Assembly: GCF_000801105.2 (NCBI RefSeq)
Contig: NC_079518.1
Span: 23,044,800-23,108,799 of the forward strand
Origin: Raphanus sativus
Lineage: Eukaryota; Streptophyta; Magnoliopsida; Brassicales; Brassicaceae
Length of the DNA: 64,000 nt
Direction of reading: 5' to 3'
Shown: one piece after another, positions 1-10,080 of the stretch
Position numbering within the stretch: position 1 is the stretch's first letter
How the letters are laid out: the number at the start of each line of letters is the position of its first letter
The notes under the pieces: model-generated
What the model was told of the DNA's origin: nothing
Databases searched by the model: none
The model's input: the letters and a program-made list of their open reading frames with translations, nothing else
Translations under genes and position numbers: made by a program

Positions 1-502
1 GTGTATCTCTATGTTGGCATGTGCATTTACTATCTAAATCAGAGGAAGCATATAGAAAAATATTTCCTTTCGCTATATATGTTTTAATAACTAAATTGTT
101 TCTAAATAATGTTTTTTTCCTTTTAAAGAATTCACCACCTAAAGGAGCCAATGTAGATAGCCTGTTTAAATTGTAATTTTTATATAATTATCAGGGGTGG
201 GCGTTTCGGTTTAGTTTCGGGTTCGGTTTGGTTTGGGTAATTTGGGTTTTATAAAACTCAAACCAATTAAAACCAAAGTAGCTTTAGTTTTGGTTCGGTT
301 TGGGTTTAATTTGGTTCGGTTCAGTTTGGTTTGGTTTAGATTTAGTTCGGTTTACATTATTATGGTCTAGTTTGGTTCGGTGTAGTTCAGGTTGGTTATA
401 AAATATAAAGGCATCAGTTTTATACTTTTATTAAAAAACTAATCAACTCATAAACGATAGAGTGAGAATATAAATACTTATACTACATGATTTTATATAT
501 AA

Positions 503-529
503 CTAGGGTCGGCCCGCCCTTCGGGCGGG
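503..529 (-). other. Helitron 3' terminal hairpin and CTAG end
   Basis: Plus-strand 513-519 (cccgccc) pairs with 523-529 (gggcggg) across a ttc loop. CTAG at 503-506 is the conserved 3' tetranucleotide on the minus strand, ten bases from the stem. Confidence 0.8.
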
Positions 530-2040
530 ATGTTAAAATTGAACAAATTTTAGGATAGTTAGTAGGTAATGAGTGGTTAATTTGAATTCGTATATAGCTA
601 GATTTGCAAGAAAATAAAGAAAAAGTGTATGTAGTTGAAGCAAAGTAGGTGATTTTGTAGGATTTATTAGTATCATATTAGAGTTTTTTAGAAGATTAGT
701 GGTTTATAGATTTTATAAGGATACAAAAATTTAAAGACAATCATGCACTACTGAATTACTGATTTTAACTTCCTTGGTAAATTTATATAATATTTGTTTT
801 GCGATGCTTAAATATTAATTCAAATCACGTTTTTATATGTTTTTAATAAATCTCATAGAAAATGCAAAAATGATGTTACCAAAGTGTTAGGTAAAATAAA
901 ATAAATGTTGTATGTCCGAGTGAATATTCATAATATTTGAAAAATTAAGACGGTTATAGCAGAATAACTTGACCCGTTAAACAGCTAAATGCAGTCAAAA
1001 CACCACATAGACTTGCACTCGATCTTATTGATGCAACGATTTTTTTAAGGAGATTAGAGTAACTGTGATATGTGAAAGTCTCGTGACTTCTTTCAGAGTG
1101 TCCAACATCATCATCTTGGGACTTCTCAGTAGGCATCTCGGTGGTTGCACGGAGACCATTTAGTTCAGTTACCTTCCCACGGCATAGAAACTATGCAGTC
1201 TGCAAATGTATCAGTCAATAACAGGAAACTTAAAATAGAGTTAGAGGAGAGTTGTAAGAATAAGATTGAGGCTAACCTCGGGGGTGAACTCAGCACATAA
1301 GCATCAGCTCTGGTAGTGTTATCGACTCAATCTTCTTGACACCTCCATCTTGCGTATAAGTAGAGGACTCACTGGCGCAGTTTGCATCAGCCTGAGTAAA
1401 GGAAAGAGAAAGGTGAGTGAAACCAATTTCAAATTGACAAATAAAGAAGCCAGAGACAATGCCTATATACTAACACTTTCAGGTAACCGACGCATGTGCT
1501 ACTCTCCTTGTCGAAGGAGAAAGTTCAAGAAGCTGAATTTAGGAAGAGTCGGCCTGCAAATAAATGGTTCTTGTTAGACGCTTATGTGAATGACTATATA
1601 TGTAAACGCATAGAATCAGATATTCATAGCTATACCTCCAAGCATTTTCATATCAATGTTTGTCACAAGACTCACAACTATGACCTTTGGCTTAAAACCA
1701 GTCGAGCCTAATTTAGTACATAGTTGCACGGCGAGGCCATTGAAAACACTAACTCACCGTTTTGCAACTGCATGGTATAAGTGTATAAAACAAACCTAGA
1801 TAAATGGCCGGAAGCAATAATTTATTTTTGAGAGTATAACAACATAAAGGGGATACAAAGGTCTGACCTGTGAATGCGGATGACTGCCATAACACGTTGA
1901 GTGGTCTGGGTTTCTTTATTGTAAGTTGTATTTATTCCCATGACTTCACCTACGATATCTCTGGAACTAAACGTTAGGAGTTATGTCAATTTATGTAAAT
2001 CTATAAATTAGCAACGATGGTCTAGATCACAATATAAACC

Positions 2041-2212
2041 CTGGTGCTTCTATCCCGACAAACAATGGCTGAAAGAGGACTTCCGAGCAGAACCTTTCTG
2101 CACCAATCGGGATCACCTGACCATCAGGGAGCTCATTAGTCTTCTCGATTGTAAAGCTTGATTTCGCTGTCTCAACTTCCAGCGCCACATAGGTAACTTC
2201 TCCTTGATGTCC
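2041..2212 (-). pseudogene. Captured actin gene fragment
   Basis: The minus-strand translation reads DIKEKL at its start, then [19 protein letters not shown] and [10 protein letters not shown] in the order found in the middle to C-terminal half of plant actin. A short deletion near YVAL/YEQE and one frameshift break the frame, so no functional actin can be made. It lies inside the Helitron next to a possible splice acceptor (plus-strand ctg near 2213). I infer transposon capture of an actin exon, with the actin assignment based on recognised motifs rather than a database match. Confidence 0.75.
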
Positions 2213-3516
2213 CCTGTAAGAGATTTAAAACATCTCAGAATGAACAAAGTAACATAAAAAAATTCACCAGAATTTTAAAGCAAACAATCATATAACATCT
2301 AAGAACGAAAACATAAAGATATTCACTTGAATATAAAATCAAACGAACTTGTATGTATATATACAAAAACCACCACCGCCTTTCGGGACGAATCAAAGCA
2401 TTAAAGACGACATCGTGGGAGTGAATCAATGGAATGTGATATTGGCCAACTTAATATATGCATATCTAGAGAATTTGTTGACGACTAATTTGCTCATAAA
2501 TAAGCTGTCTGGTATTGGTCATTATACAAAAGAACAGCTTCAAATGGTTATCATTTGTAACTTGTGCCCAAAAATAAAACTAATAGTTGTACAAATAAAA
2601 GAACACATAATTCATGATGATGAGACAGAAGGAAAACACACAGAGATAAAATACATACTTAGTCATCATTTGAGCTCGTCTGCCAAGATCTTCACCGAAA
2701 GAATAGCGATTGGCCCCCAAAACGTATCTTAAGAATTTTACTCTTTGCTCTTTCCCCAAATAAAATATAACGAATACTGTTTAGCCGTCTGAAACATTAT
2801 CTTAGATCAAAGGTCAAAACTTTAGTAGAGGAAAGCAGTGAAGATATGGTTTTTTTCCTACAAAAACCACCATTCCATGTAAAACTATTCATGTCTAGGT
2901 AGATCAACAAAACAAAATAAAACAATAGAGGCAGAACCAATGCCAAATATAAACATATCCAGATCAGAATGTATAAACTACATATAGAATTCACACTTTA
3001 ACTTGCATAAGCATACGGGGAAAATCTATATATATATATAGTATACATTAAGAAAGAAGGCAATATAGTATACATTAAGAAAGAAGGCAAACTCCTTAAA
3101 AAGACTGCACTTTAATGTCTAAGAAGCTAAGAGTAGAAAATAAGCAGAGTTGGGATTAATAATGAACTCCTCAATGACAGGCTGTCCTATTAAGTTATTT
3201 TACCAAGATTTATTAGTAAAGCTTTCAAGTAGGACGAAATCTGCCCTAAGCATGTAACCAAGAGGACTTACGTTAGAGATACTTACGTATATATATATGA
3301 ATCTAGATCAAGCCCAGAATTACGATTCCCTTCTTTCCAGATATGAACGAAACCTTCAAAATCTGAAAGTCAAAACAATCGAGGTTACTTGTCCATCTCC
3401 CAGTGAGCATCATAGTCATCTGAAAACAGATTAGATATTTCCCAGGATTGATAAACAATGAGAAACCACTGGAATGATCTAACACAGATCTAAAAAAACA
3501 GAACAATCGATCTTAC

Positions 3517-3666
3517 ATTCACGTCAACCGAAATTATATCAACCCACATGAGCTCACCACCACGCTTGACATTTCTCGCCTCCCAGAAACGCAGCAGCCT
3601 AGCCTCGACGACGGATGTGCAACCACCGGTCTTCAAGCGGGAGAAGAAAACTCTTGAATTAGCCAT
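3517..3666 (-). pseudogene. RPA1-like (DUF223/OB-fold) first exon carried by the Helitron
   Basis: On the minus strand an ATG at 3666 opens a frame starting MANSRVFFSRLKTGG and containing RLLRFWEARNVKRGGELMW. This matches the N-terminus of the replication protein A 70-kDa-like (DUF223) proteins that are abundant in Brassicaceae and frequently carried by Helitrons. The exon runs to a good donor (AAT|GTAAG) at about 3517. Family knowledge: such proteins bind single-stranded DNA through OB folds. Downstream exons are not clearly recognisable; exon-like stretches occur near 3303-3450, 1480-1570 and 957-1170. The gene is probably a decayed or partial passenger. Confidence 0.65.
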
Positions 3667-4452
3667 AAAATCGCGATTCAGTATATCGACAGAGATATAA
3701 ATAGAAGATGAATTTTGATAGGAGAAGCACTCACATATTTATACCGATCTGACACCGTCTCAGAGGGAAGAATGCATCATTTAAGATCTCTTTGTGGGCG
3801 ATTGAATAAAAAGAAATCAAGACGAACCATAACTCCGCCCGTTTCATACATGGAGAAGCAAATCAAGCGTCACTCGTCACCGGCACAGGAAAAGGAGAGA
3901 CGACAGGGTTAGAGCGAGGCGCTTTGTCTCGGCCCAGTCTAAGTATTGCAAGCGTAGAGCCCAGTAGAGATATAATGAAGAAAGCCCATCAACTAACGCT
4001 TCTAAATGAAACGATGAGTTTAAGAAGAATGGACACGTGTCAACCTGTCGGAAGCCGAGTTTATGCGCTGGCGGCTGACGTGGCTTCACCAGGAGAGAGT
4101 AAAGTGAACTTTATATAAATAGATAGATAGTATTATTTGAATCGTATTTTTATAATTTTTTTTTAAAGATATGGAAGTTATGAAAAAAATAAAAAACGAA
4201 ACTTTAACTAAAATTTACAATATGTTTAATACATATATAATATATATATATTATATAATATATATATATTATATTGGATTATCGGTTTGGTTCGGTTTGG
4301 CTCGGTTTAAACCCAAACCAAACCAAACCGTTCAGATTGAGTAAAACATGAACCAATTGGATTACATAAAGAGCACGGTTTGGTTTGGTTCGGTTTAACT
4401 TTGGTTTGGTTGGTTTGGTTCGGTTCGGTTTGGGTTTTTTTGCCCACCCCTA

Positions 4453-4846
4453 ATAATTATACTCAAAACCATATTATTAAATTTTGTATTATCTCTCTCC
4501 TCAAAAATTAATTTATATTGATAATTGAAAAATAGTTTAGAGTTTAAGCATATAGAAAGCCAAAATACGAACAAGACTCTAGAAATTGGTAGATTACCCA
4601 TGGCTTCAAGAGAGAGCGAGAAAGGTAGCTATTTGGCTTAGATGGGAGATGATTTGAAACAATAGTATTGAGGCAAAACAAAACTGTATACTTTAGACTA
4701 ATCTGATCAGTTTTTTCATGACTTAAGAGTCCACCAGTTATATTTAATAATGTTAGTCTCATCGGTTTCTGCTTTGTATTATTTGAAAACAGGTAATTAA
4801 GTTTCACATAAAAGTACAAAGACATTCCTATAGCTTCTTTCCTTTC
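4453..4846 (+). repeat. Array unit without a gene (solo promoter segment)
   Basis: After the hAT right-hand duplication the usual upstream spacer of the array unit continues to the tctatagcttcctttc-like stretch just before the expected TATA box. At about 4840-4850 it jumps to the downstream gaaacttatccat...gtttcacttg block. The TATA/leader, the coding region and roughly 0.9 kb of 3' spacer are missing, so this unit is a deletion relic. Confidence 0.8.
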
Positions 4847-5615
4847 TATATATGAAACATATGAAACTTATCCATCACAGGTTTCACTTGTGAACACTCA
4901 AGACTTGTCTTGGAACATGTGTATCTCTATGTTGACTTGTGCATTTATTTTCTAAATCGGGGAAGCATATAGTTATATAGAAGAATATTTCATTTTGCTA
5001 TATGTCTTTAATAACTAAATTGTTTCTAAATAATGTTTTTTTTCCTTTTAAAGAATTCACCACCTAGAGGAGCCAATGTAGTTAGCCTTTTTAAACGGTT
5101 ATTTTCTACAAAAATTATACTCATAAACATATTATTAAATGTTGTATTATCATGTTCTCTCTCCTCAAAAATTAATTTATTTTGATAATTGAAAAATAGT
5201 GTAGAGTTTAAGCATATAGAGAGCCAAAATACGATCAAGACTCTAGGAATTGGTAGATTACCCCTGGCTTCAAGAGAGAGCGAGAAAGGTAGCTATTTGG
5301 CTTAGATAGGAGATGATTTGAAACAATAGTATTGAGGCAAAACAAAACGGTATACTTTAGACTAATCTGATCAGTTTTTCATGACTTAAGAGTCCACCAG
5401 TTATATTTAATAATGTTAGTCTCATCGGTTTCTGCTTTGTATTATTTGAAAACAGGTAATTAAGTTTCACATAAAAGTACAAAGACATTTCTGTAGCTTC
5501 CTTCCTTTCAATATAAATAGACAAAGGATTATACAATTTTGTTCATCAATCAAAATACAAACTCGATAAAGAGTAATATTTGAAGAAATATTTCTTCTTT
5601 TTCCCTTATCTCATA

Positions 5616-5977
5616 ATGTCTATTAAACATGTCTGGTACCTAATGGTGGTTGTGGGTTTTGTAGTCTCTGCCAATGCTCAACTACCCCAGTTTCCCATCC
5701 CATTTCCTTTTCCACTCCCGTTCCAACCAAGTCCGGGTATTCCAGGATTACCTGATGTAGCAAAATATTGGTCTTCAGTGATGAATGTTCCAGGATGCAT
5801 TATAGAGATTTATACATCCTTACTCACAGGAAAATTCGGACATATAGGCCCGCTTGTTGCAAAGCATTCTTGGAAGCCGAAGCCAATTGCTTGCCAAAAT
5901 TTCCAATCTATCCATTTTTTCCTCTCAAAGAACAATGTTCAAGAGTTGGTAGCACAGCTCCTCCTACCACAAATTAA
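5616..5977 (+). pseudogene. ECA1-like cysteine-rich protein, copy 1 (frameshifted)
   Basis: The ATG at 5616 gives the usual signal peptide and Pro-rich linker. The first conserved cysteine is Tyr (AKYW instead of AKCW). One C is missing from the ggcccc run near 5848, which shifts the frame before the CC pair; the original C-terminal frame continues separately to TAA at 5977. The missing base and missing cysteine both argue against function. The leader here lacks the upstream ATG seen in most other units. Confidence 0.85.
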
Positions 5978-7216
5978 ATTTTACATTAATAGAAGTAATA
6001 GCTATGTCGTTTTATTTCACAACTTATTTTTTTTATTTTAGCTAAAATCTACAGTGTAACACTCCAAACATATGGTTCTATAAAAAGCATTTTAGAAGTA
6101 ATAAATTCCCCAAATTTCCTTTTAAATTAACCATGTGGTTTCATTTGCCTCTGAAAATTCAAAAGTAATCTTAATCACAAAACATATTCAAATTAAACTA
6201 CAAAATAAAACAATACTATTTAATATATGGAAATTACATGGGTTGCATCTAAAAGGTAAATATAAATAAAACAAAGAGGAGGATCATTTTCATATTCATA
6301 TCTAATTTTACAACAATTTGAGGGAAATCAATTCATTCATTTTCCCTAAAGCTAAATAATATTCCTTTATTTTGTCTTTTTTGTTTCATAAAAATATATT
6401 TTTTTCTCAAAGTAACCTTATTACTTATGTACCCATTACCTCATATTAATTTAAATATAAATTCTATATATATATTAGTTTGCCTTTGTATACTATATAT
6501 CAAAACATGATTGTTTTTGTGTTGTAATTTGAGTATAATATAGGTGAGAATTCCAAAACCACAATCTTTGTGAAACATAGTGAAACTTATCCACTATAAG
6601 GTTTCACTTGTGAACACTCAAGATTTGTCTTGGAACATGTGTATCTCTATGTTGACTTGTGCATTTACTATCTAAATCAAATGAAGCATATAGTTATATA
6701 GAAGAATATTTCATTTTGATATATGTGTTTTAATAACTAAATTGTTTCTAAATAATGTTTTTCCCTTTTAAAGAATTCACCACTAAAGGAGCCAATGTAG
6801 TTAGTCTGTTTAAATGGTTATTTTCAACAAAAGTATACTCAAGACTCTATAAATTGGTAGATTACCCCTGCCTTCAAGAGAGAGTGAGAAAGGTAGCTAT
6901 TCTGCTTAGACAGGAGATGATTTGAAACAGTAGTATTCAGGCAAAACAAAACTGTATACTTTAGACTAATCTGATCAGATTTTTTCCTGACTTAAGTGTC
7001 CACCAGTTATATTTAATGATGTTAGTCTCATCGGTTTCTGCTTTGTATTATTTGAAAACAGGTAATTAAGTTTCACATAAAAGGACAAAGGCAATTCTAT
7101 AGCTTCTTTCCTTTCAAATAGACAGAGGATTGTACAATATGTTCATCAATCAAAATACAACTCGATAAAGACTCATATATTCGAAGAAATATTTCTTCGT
7201 TTTCCCTTATCTCATA

Positions 7217-7580
7217 ATGTCTATTAAACATGTCTGGTTCCTAATGGTGGTTGTGGGTTTTGTAGTCTCTGCCAATGCTCAACTACCCCAGTTTCCCATC
7301 CCATTTCCTTTTTCCACTTCCCTTCCAACCAAGTCCCAGTATTCCAGGATTACCTGATGTAGCAAAATGTTGGTCTTCAGTGATGAATGTTCCAGGATGC
7401 ATTATAGAGATTTATACATCCTTACTCACAGGAAAATTCGGACATAAAGGCCCCGCTTGTTGCAAAGCATTCTTGGAAGCCGAAGCCAATTGCTTGCCGA
7501 AAGTTCCAATCTATCCACTTTTTCCTCTCAAAGAACAATGTTCAAGAGTTGGCAGCGCAACTCCTCCTACCACAAAATAG
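7217..7580 (+). pseudogene. ECA1-like copy 2 (frameshifted in the linker)
   Basis: The ATG at 7217 starts the normal signal peptide. One extra base in the Pro-rich stretch (cctttttccacttccc near 7308-7320) shifts the frame. From there the second frame runs intact with all six cysteines to TAG at 7580. An alternative ATG at 7275 is in frame with the cysteine domain but would give no signal peptide. It was probably a recently disabled gene. Confidence 0.85.
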
Positions 7581-8940
7581 ATTTTACATTAATAGAAGTA
7601 ATAGCTATGTCGTTTTTATTTCACAACTTATTTTCTTATTTTAGCTAAATTCTACGGTGTAACACTCCAAACATATGGTTTTATAAAAAGCATTTTAGAA
7701 GTAATAAATTTCCCGAATGTCCTTTTAAATTAAACATGTGGTTCATGCCTCTGAAAATTCAAAAGTAATCTTAATTACAAAACATACTCAAATTAAACTA
7801 CAAAATAAAACAATACTATTTAATATATGGAAAATTACATGGGTTGCATCTAAAAAGTAAATATAAATAAGAACAAAGGGGAGGATCATTTTCATATTCA
7901 GGTCTAATTTTGCAAAAATTTTAGGGAAATCAATTCATCATTTTCCCTAAAGCTAAATAATATTCCTTTATTTTGTCTTTTTTGTTTCATAAAAATTTTG
8001 TTTTTGTTTTCACGGTAACTTATTACTTATGTACCCATTTAACTCATATTAATTAAAATAAATTCTATATATATTAGTTTCCCTTTGTATACTATATATC
8101 AAAACATGATTGTTTTTGGTGTTGAAATTTGAGTATAAAATATGTGAGAATTCCAAAGCCACAATCTTTGTGAAACAAAGTAAAACTTATCCACTATAAG
8201 GTTTCACTTGTGAACACTCAAGACTTGTCTTGGAACATGTGTATCTCTATGTTGACTTGTGCATTTACTATCAAAATCAGAAGAAGCATATAGTTATATA
8301 GAAGAATATTTCATTTTGCTATATGTGTTTTAATAACTAAATTGTTTCTAAATAATTTTTTTTCCTTTTAAAGAATTCACCACCTAAAGGAGCCAATGTA
8401 GTTAGCCTGTTTAAATGGTTATTTTCTACAAAATTATATTCAAAACCATATTATTAAATGTTGTATTATCATGTTCTCTCTCCTCAAAAATTTATTTATT
8501 TTGATAGTTGAAAAATAGTTTAGAGTTTAAGCATATAGAGACCAAAATACGATCAAGACTCTACAAATTGGTAGATTACCCCTGGCTTCAAGAGAGAGCA
8601 AGAAAGGTAGCTATTTGGCTTAGGCGGGAGATGATGTGAAACATTAGTATTGAGGCAAAACAAAACAGTATACTTTAGACTAATCTGATCAGTTTATTTT
8701 TTCATGACTTAAGAGTCCACCAGTTTATATTTAATAATGTTTGTCTCATCGGTTTCTGCTTTGTATTATTTGAAAACAGGTAATTAAGTTTCACATAAAA
8801 TTACAAAAGCGTTTCTATAGCTTCTTTCCTTTCAATATAAATAGACAAAGGATTGTACAATATGTTCATCAATCAAAATACAAACTCGATAAAGACTCAT
8901 ATGTTTTAAGAAATGTTTTTTCTTTTTCCCTTACCTCATA

Positions 8941-9302
8941 ATGTCTATTAAATATGTCTAGTTCCTAATGGTGGTTGTCGGTTTTGTAGTCTCCGCCAAT
9001 GCTCAAATACCCCAGTTTCCCATCCCATTTCTTTTTCCACTCCCATTCCAACCAAGTCCCGGTATTCCAGATTACCTGATGTAGCAAAATGTTGGTCTTC
9101 AGTGATGAATGTTCCAGGATGCATTATAGAGATTTATACATCCTTACTCATTGTAAAATTCGGACATATATGCCCGCTTGTTGCACAACATTCTTTGAAG
9201 CCGAAGCCAATTGATTGCCGAAAGTTCCAATCTATCAACTTTTTCCTCTCAAAGAACAATGTTCAAGAGTTGGCAGCACAGCTCCTCCTACCACAAAATG
9301 GA
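8941..9302 (+). pseudogene. ECA1-like copy 3 (nonsense plus frameshifts)
   Basis: The start ATG at 8941 is present, but codon 7 is TAG (8959-8961) where other copies have TGG. A base is missing in the ccaggatta motif near 9069, a C is lost at the gcccgc run near 9172, the CC context is altered, and the normal TAG stop is TGG. Several independent lesions indicate an old pseudogene. Its downstream spacer received the LINE and the LTR element. Confidence 0.9.
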
Positions 9303-10080
9303 TTTTACATTAATAGAAGTAATAGCTATGTCATTTTATTTCAAAACTTATTTTCATATTTTAGCTAAATTCTACGGTGTAACACTAGAAATATATGATT
9401 CTATAAAAATCATTTTAGAAGTAATAAATTTCCCGAATTTCCTTTTAAATTAACCATGTGGTTCATGCCTCCGAAAATTCAAAACTAATCATAATTACAA
9501 AACATACTTAAATTAAACTACAAAATAAAACAATACTATTTAATATATGGGAAAATACATGGGTTGCATCTAAAAACTAAATATAAAGACCAACAAAGGG
9601 GAGGATCATTTTCATATTCAGGTCTAATTTTACCTCAATTTGAGGGAAATCAATTCATCAGTTTCCCTAAAGCTAAATAATATTCCTTTATTTTTTCTTT
9701 TTTATTTCATAAATTTTTTTTTTTTTGTTTTCAAGGTAACCTTATTACTTATGTACCAATTTAACTCATATTAATTAAAATAAATTCTATATATATATAT
9801 ATATTACTTTCCCATTGTATACTATATATCAAAACATGATTGTTTTTGGTGTTGTAATTTGAGTATAAAATAGGTGAGAATTCCAAAACCACAATCTTTG
9901 TGAAACATAATGAAACTTATCCACTATAAGGTTTCACTTGTGAACACTCAAGACTTGTCTTGGAACATGTGTATCTCTATGTTGACTTGTGCATTTACTA
10001 TCTAAATCAGAGGAAGCATATAGTTATATAGAAGAATATTTCATTTTGCTATATGTGTTTTAATAACTAAATTGTTTCTA

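Larger units (their letters stand above)
503..4123 (-). mobile_element. Helitron (minus strand) nested in the hAT element
   Basis: Read on the minus strand, the 3' end is a 7-bp GC stem with a 3-base loop (plus-strand 513-529), then six bases, then CTAG at 506-503 followed by T; this is the canonical Helitron terminus. The 5' end is a TC inside a tctatctatttat-like start near 4123 (4127 is an alternative because of the gata repeat), preceded by A. Insertion between A and T without duplication fits Helitrons. No Rep/helicase is visible, so it is non-autonomous. It carries exon-like fragments of an RPA-type gene and of actin. The rest (about 530-2040 and 2213-3516) holds short exon-like open stretches that I cannot name. 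Confidence 0.75.
192..4452. mobile_element. hAT-type element with 8-bp target duplication, split by a Helitron
   Basis: The left end reads caggggtgggc at 192 and the right end gcccaccccta finishing at 4452, so the termini are inverted repeats of the aggggtgggc type seen in hAT elements. A perfect 8-bp duplication, ataattat, flanks it at 184-191 and 4453-4460. Subterminal DNA (about 195-400 and 4270-4440) is packed with ggtttggttcgg-type repeats in both orientations. Without the Helitron inside it the element would be only about 640 bp and has no transposase, so it is a non-autonomous foldback-like hAT. It sits in the spacer of the first array unit, whose sequence resumes at 4461. Confidence 0.85.

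Noticed and set aside
2349..2732. 127-codon plus-strand open frame in the Helitron
   Set aside because: No domain and AT-rich; the recognisable passenger exons here are on the minus strand.
5580..5615. N-terminal extension MKKYFFFFPYLI upstream of the ATG in many gene copies
   Set aside because: It opens at TTG, not ATG, and would precede a good signal peptide. The ATG that starts MSIKH is the plausible start; the upstream openness follows from copying of the leader.
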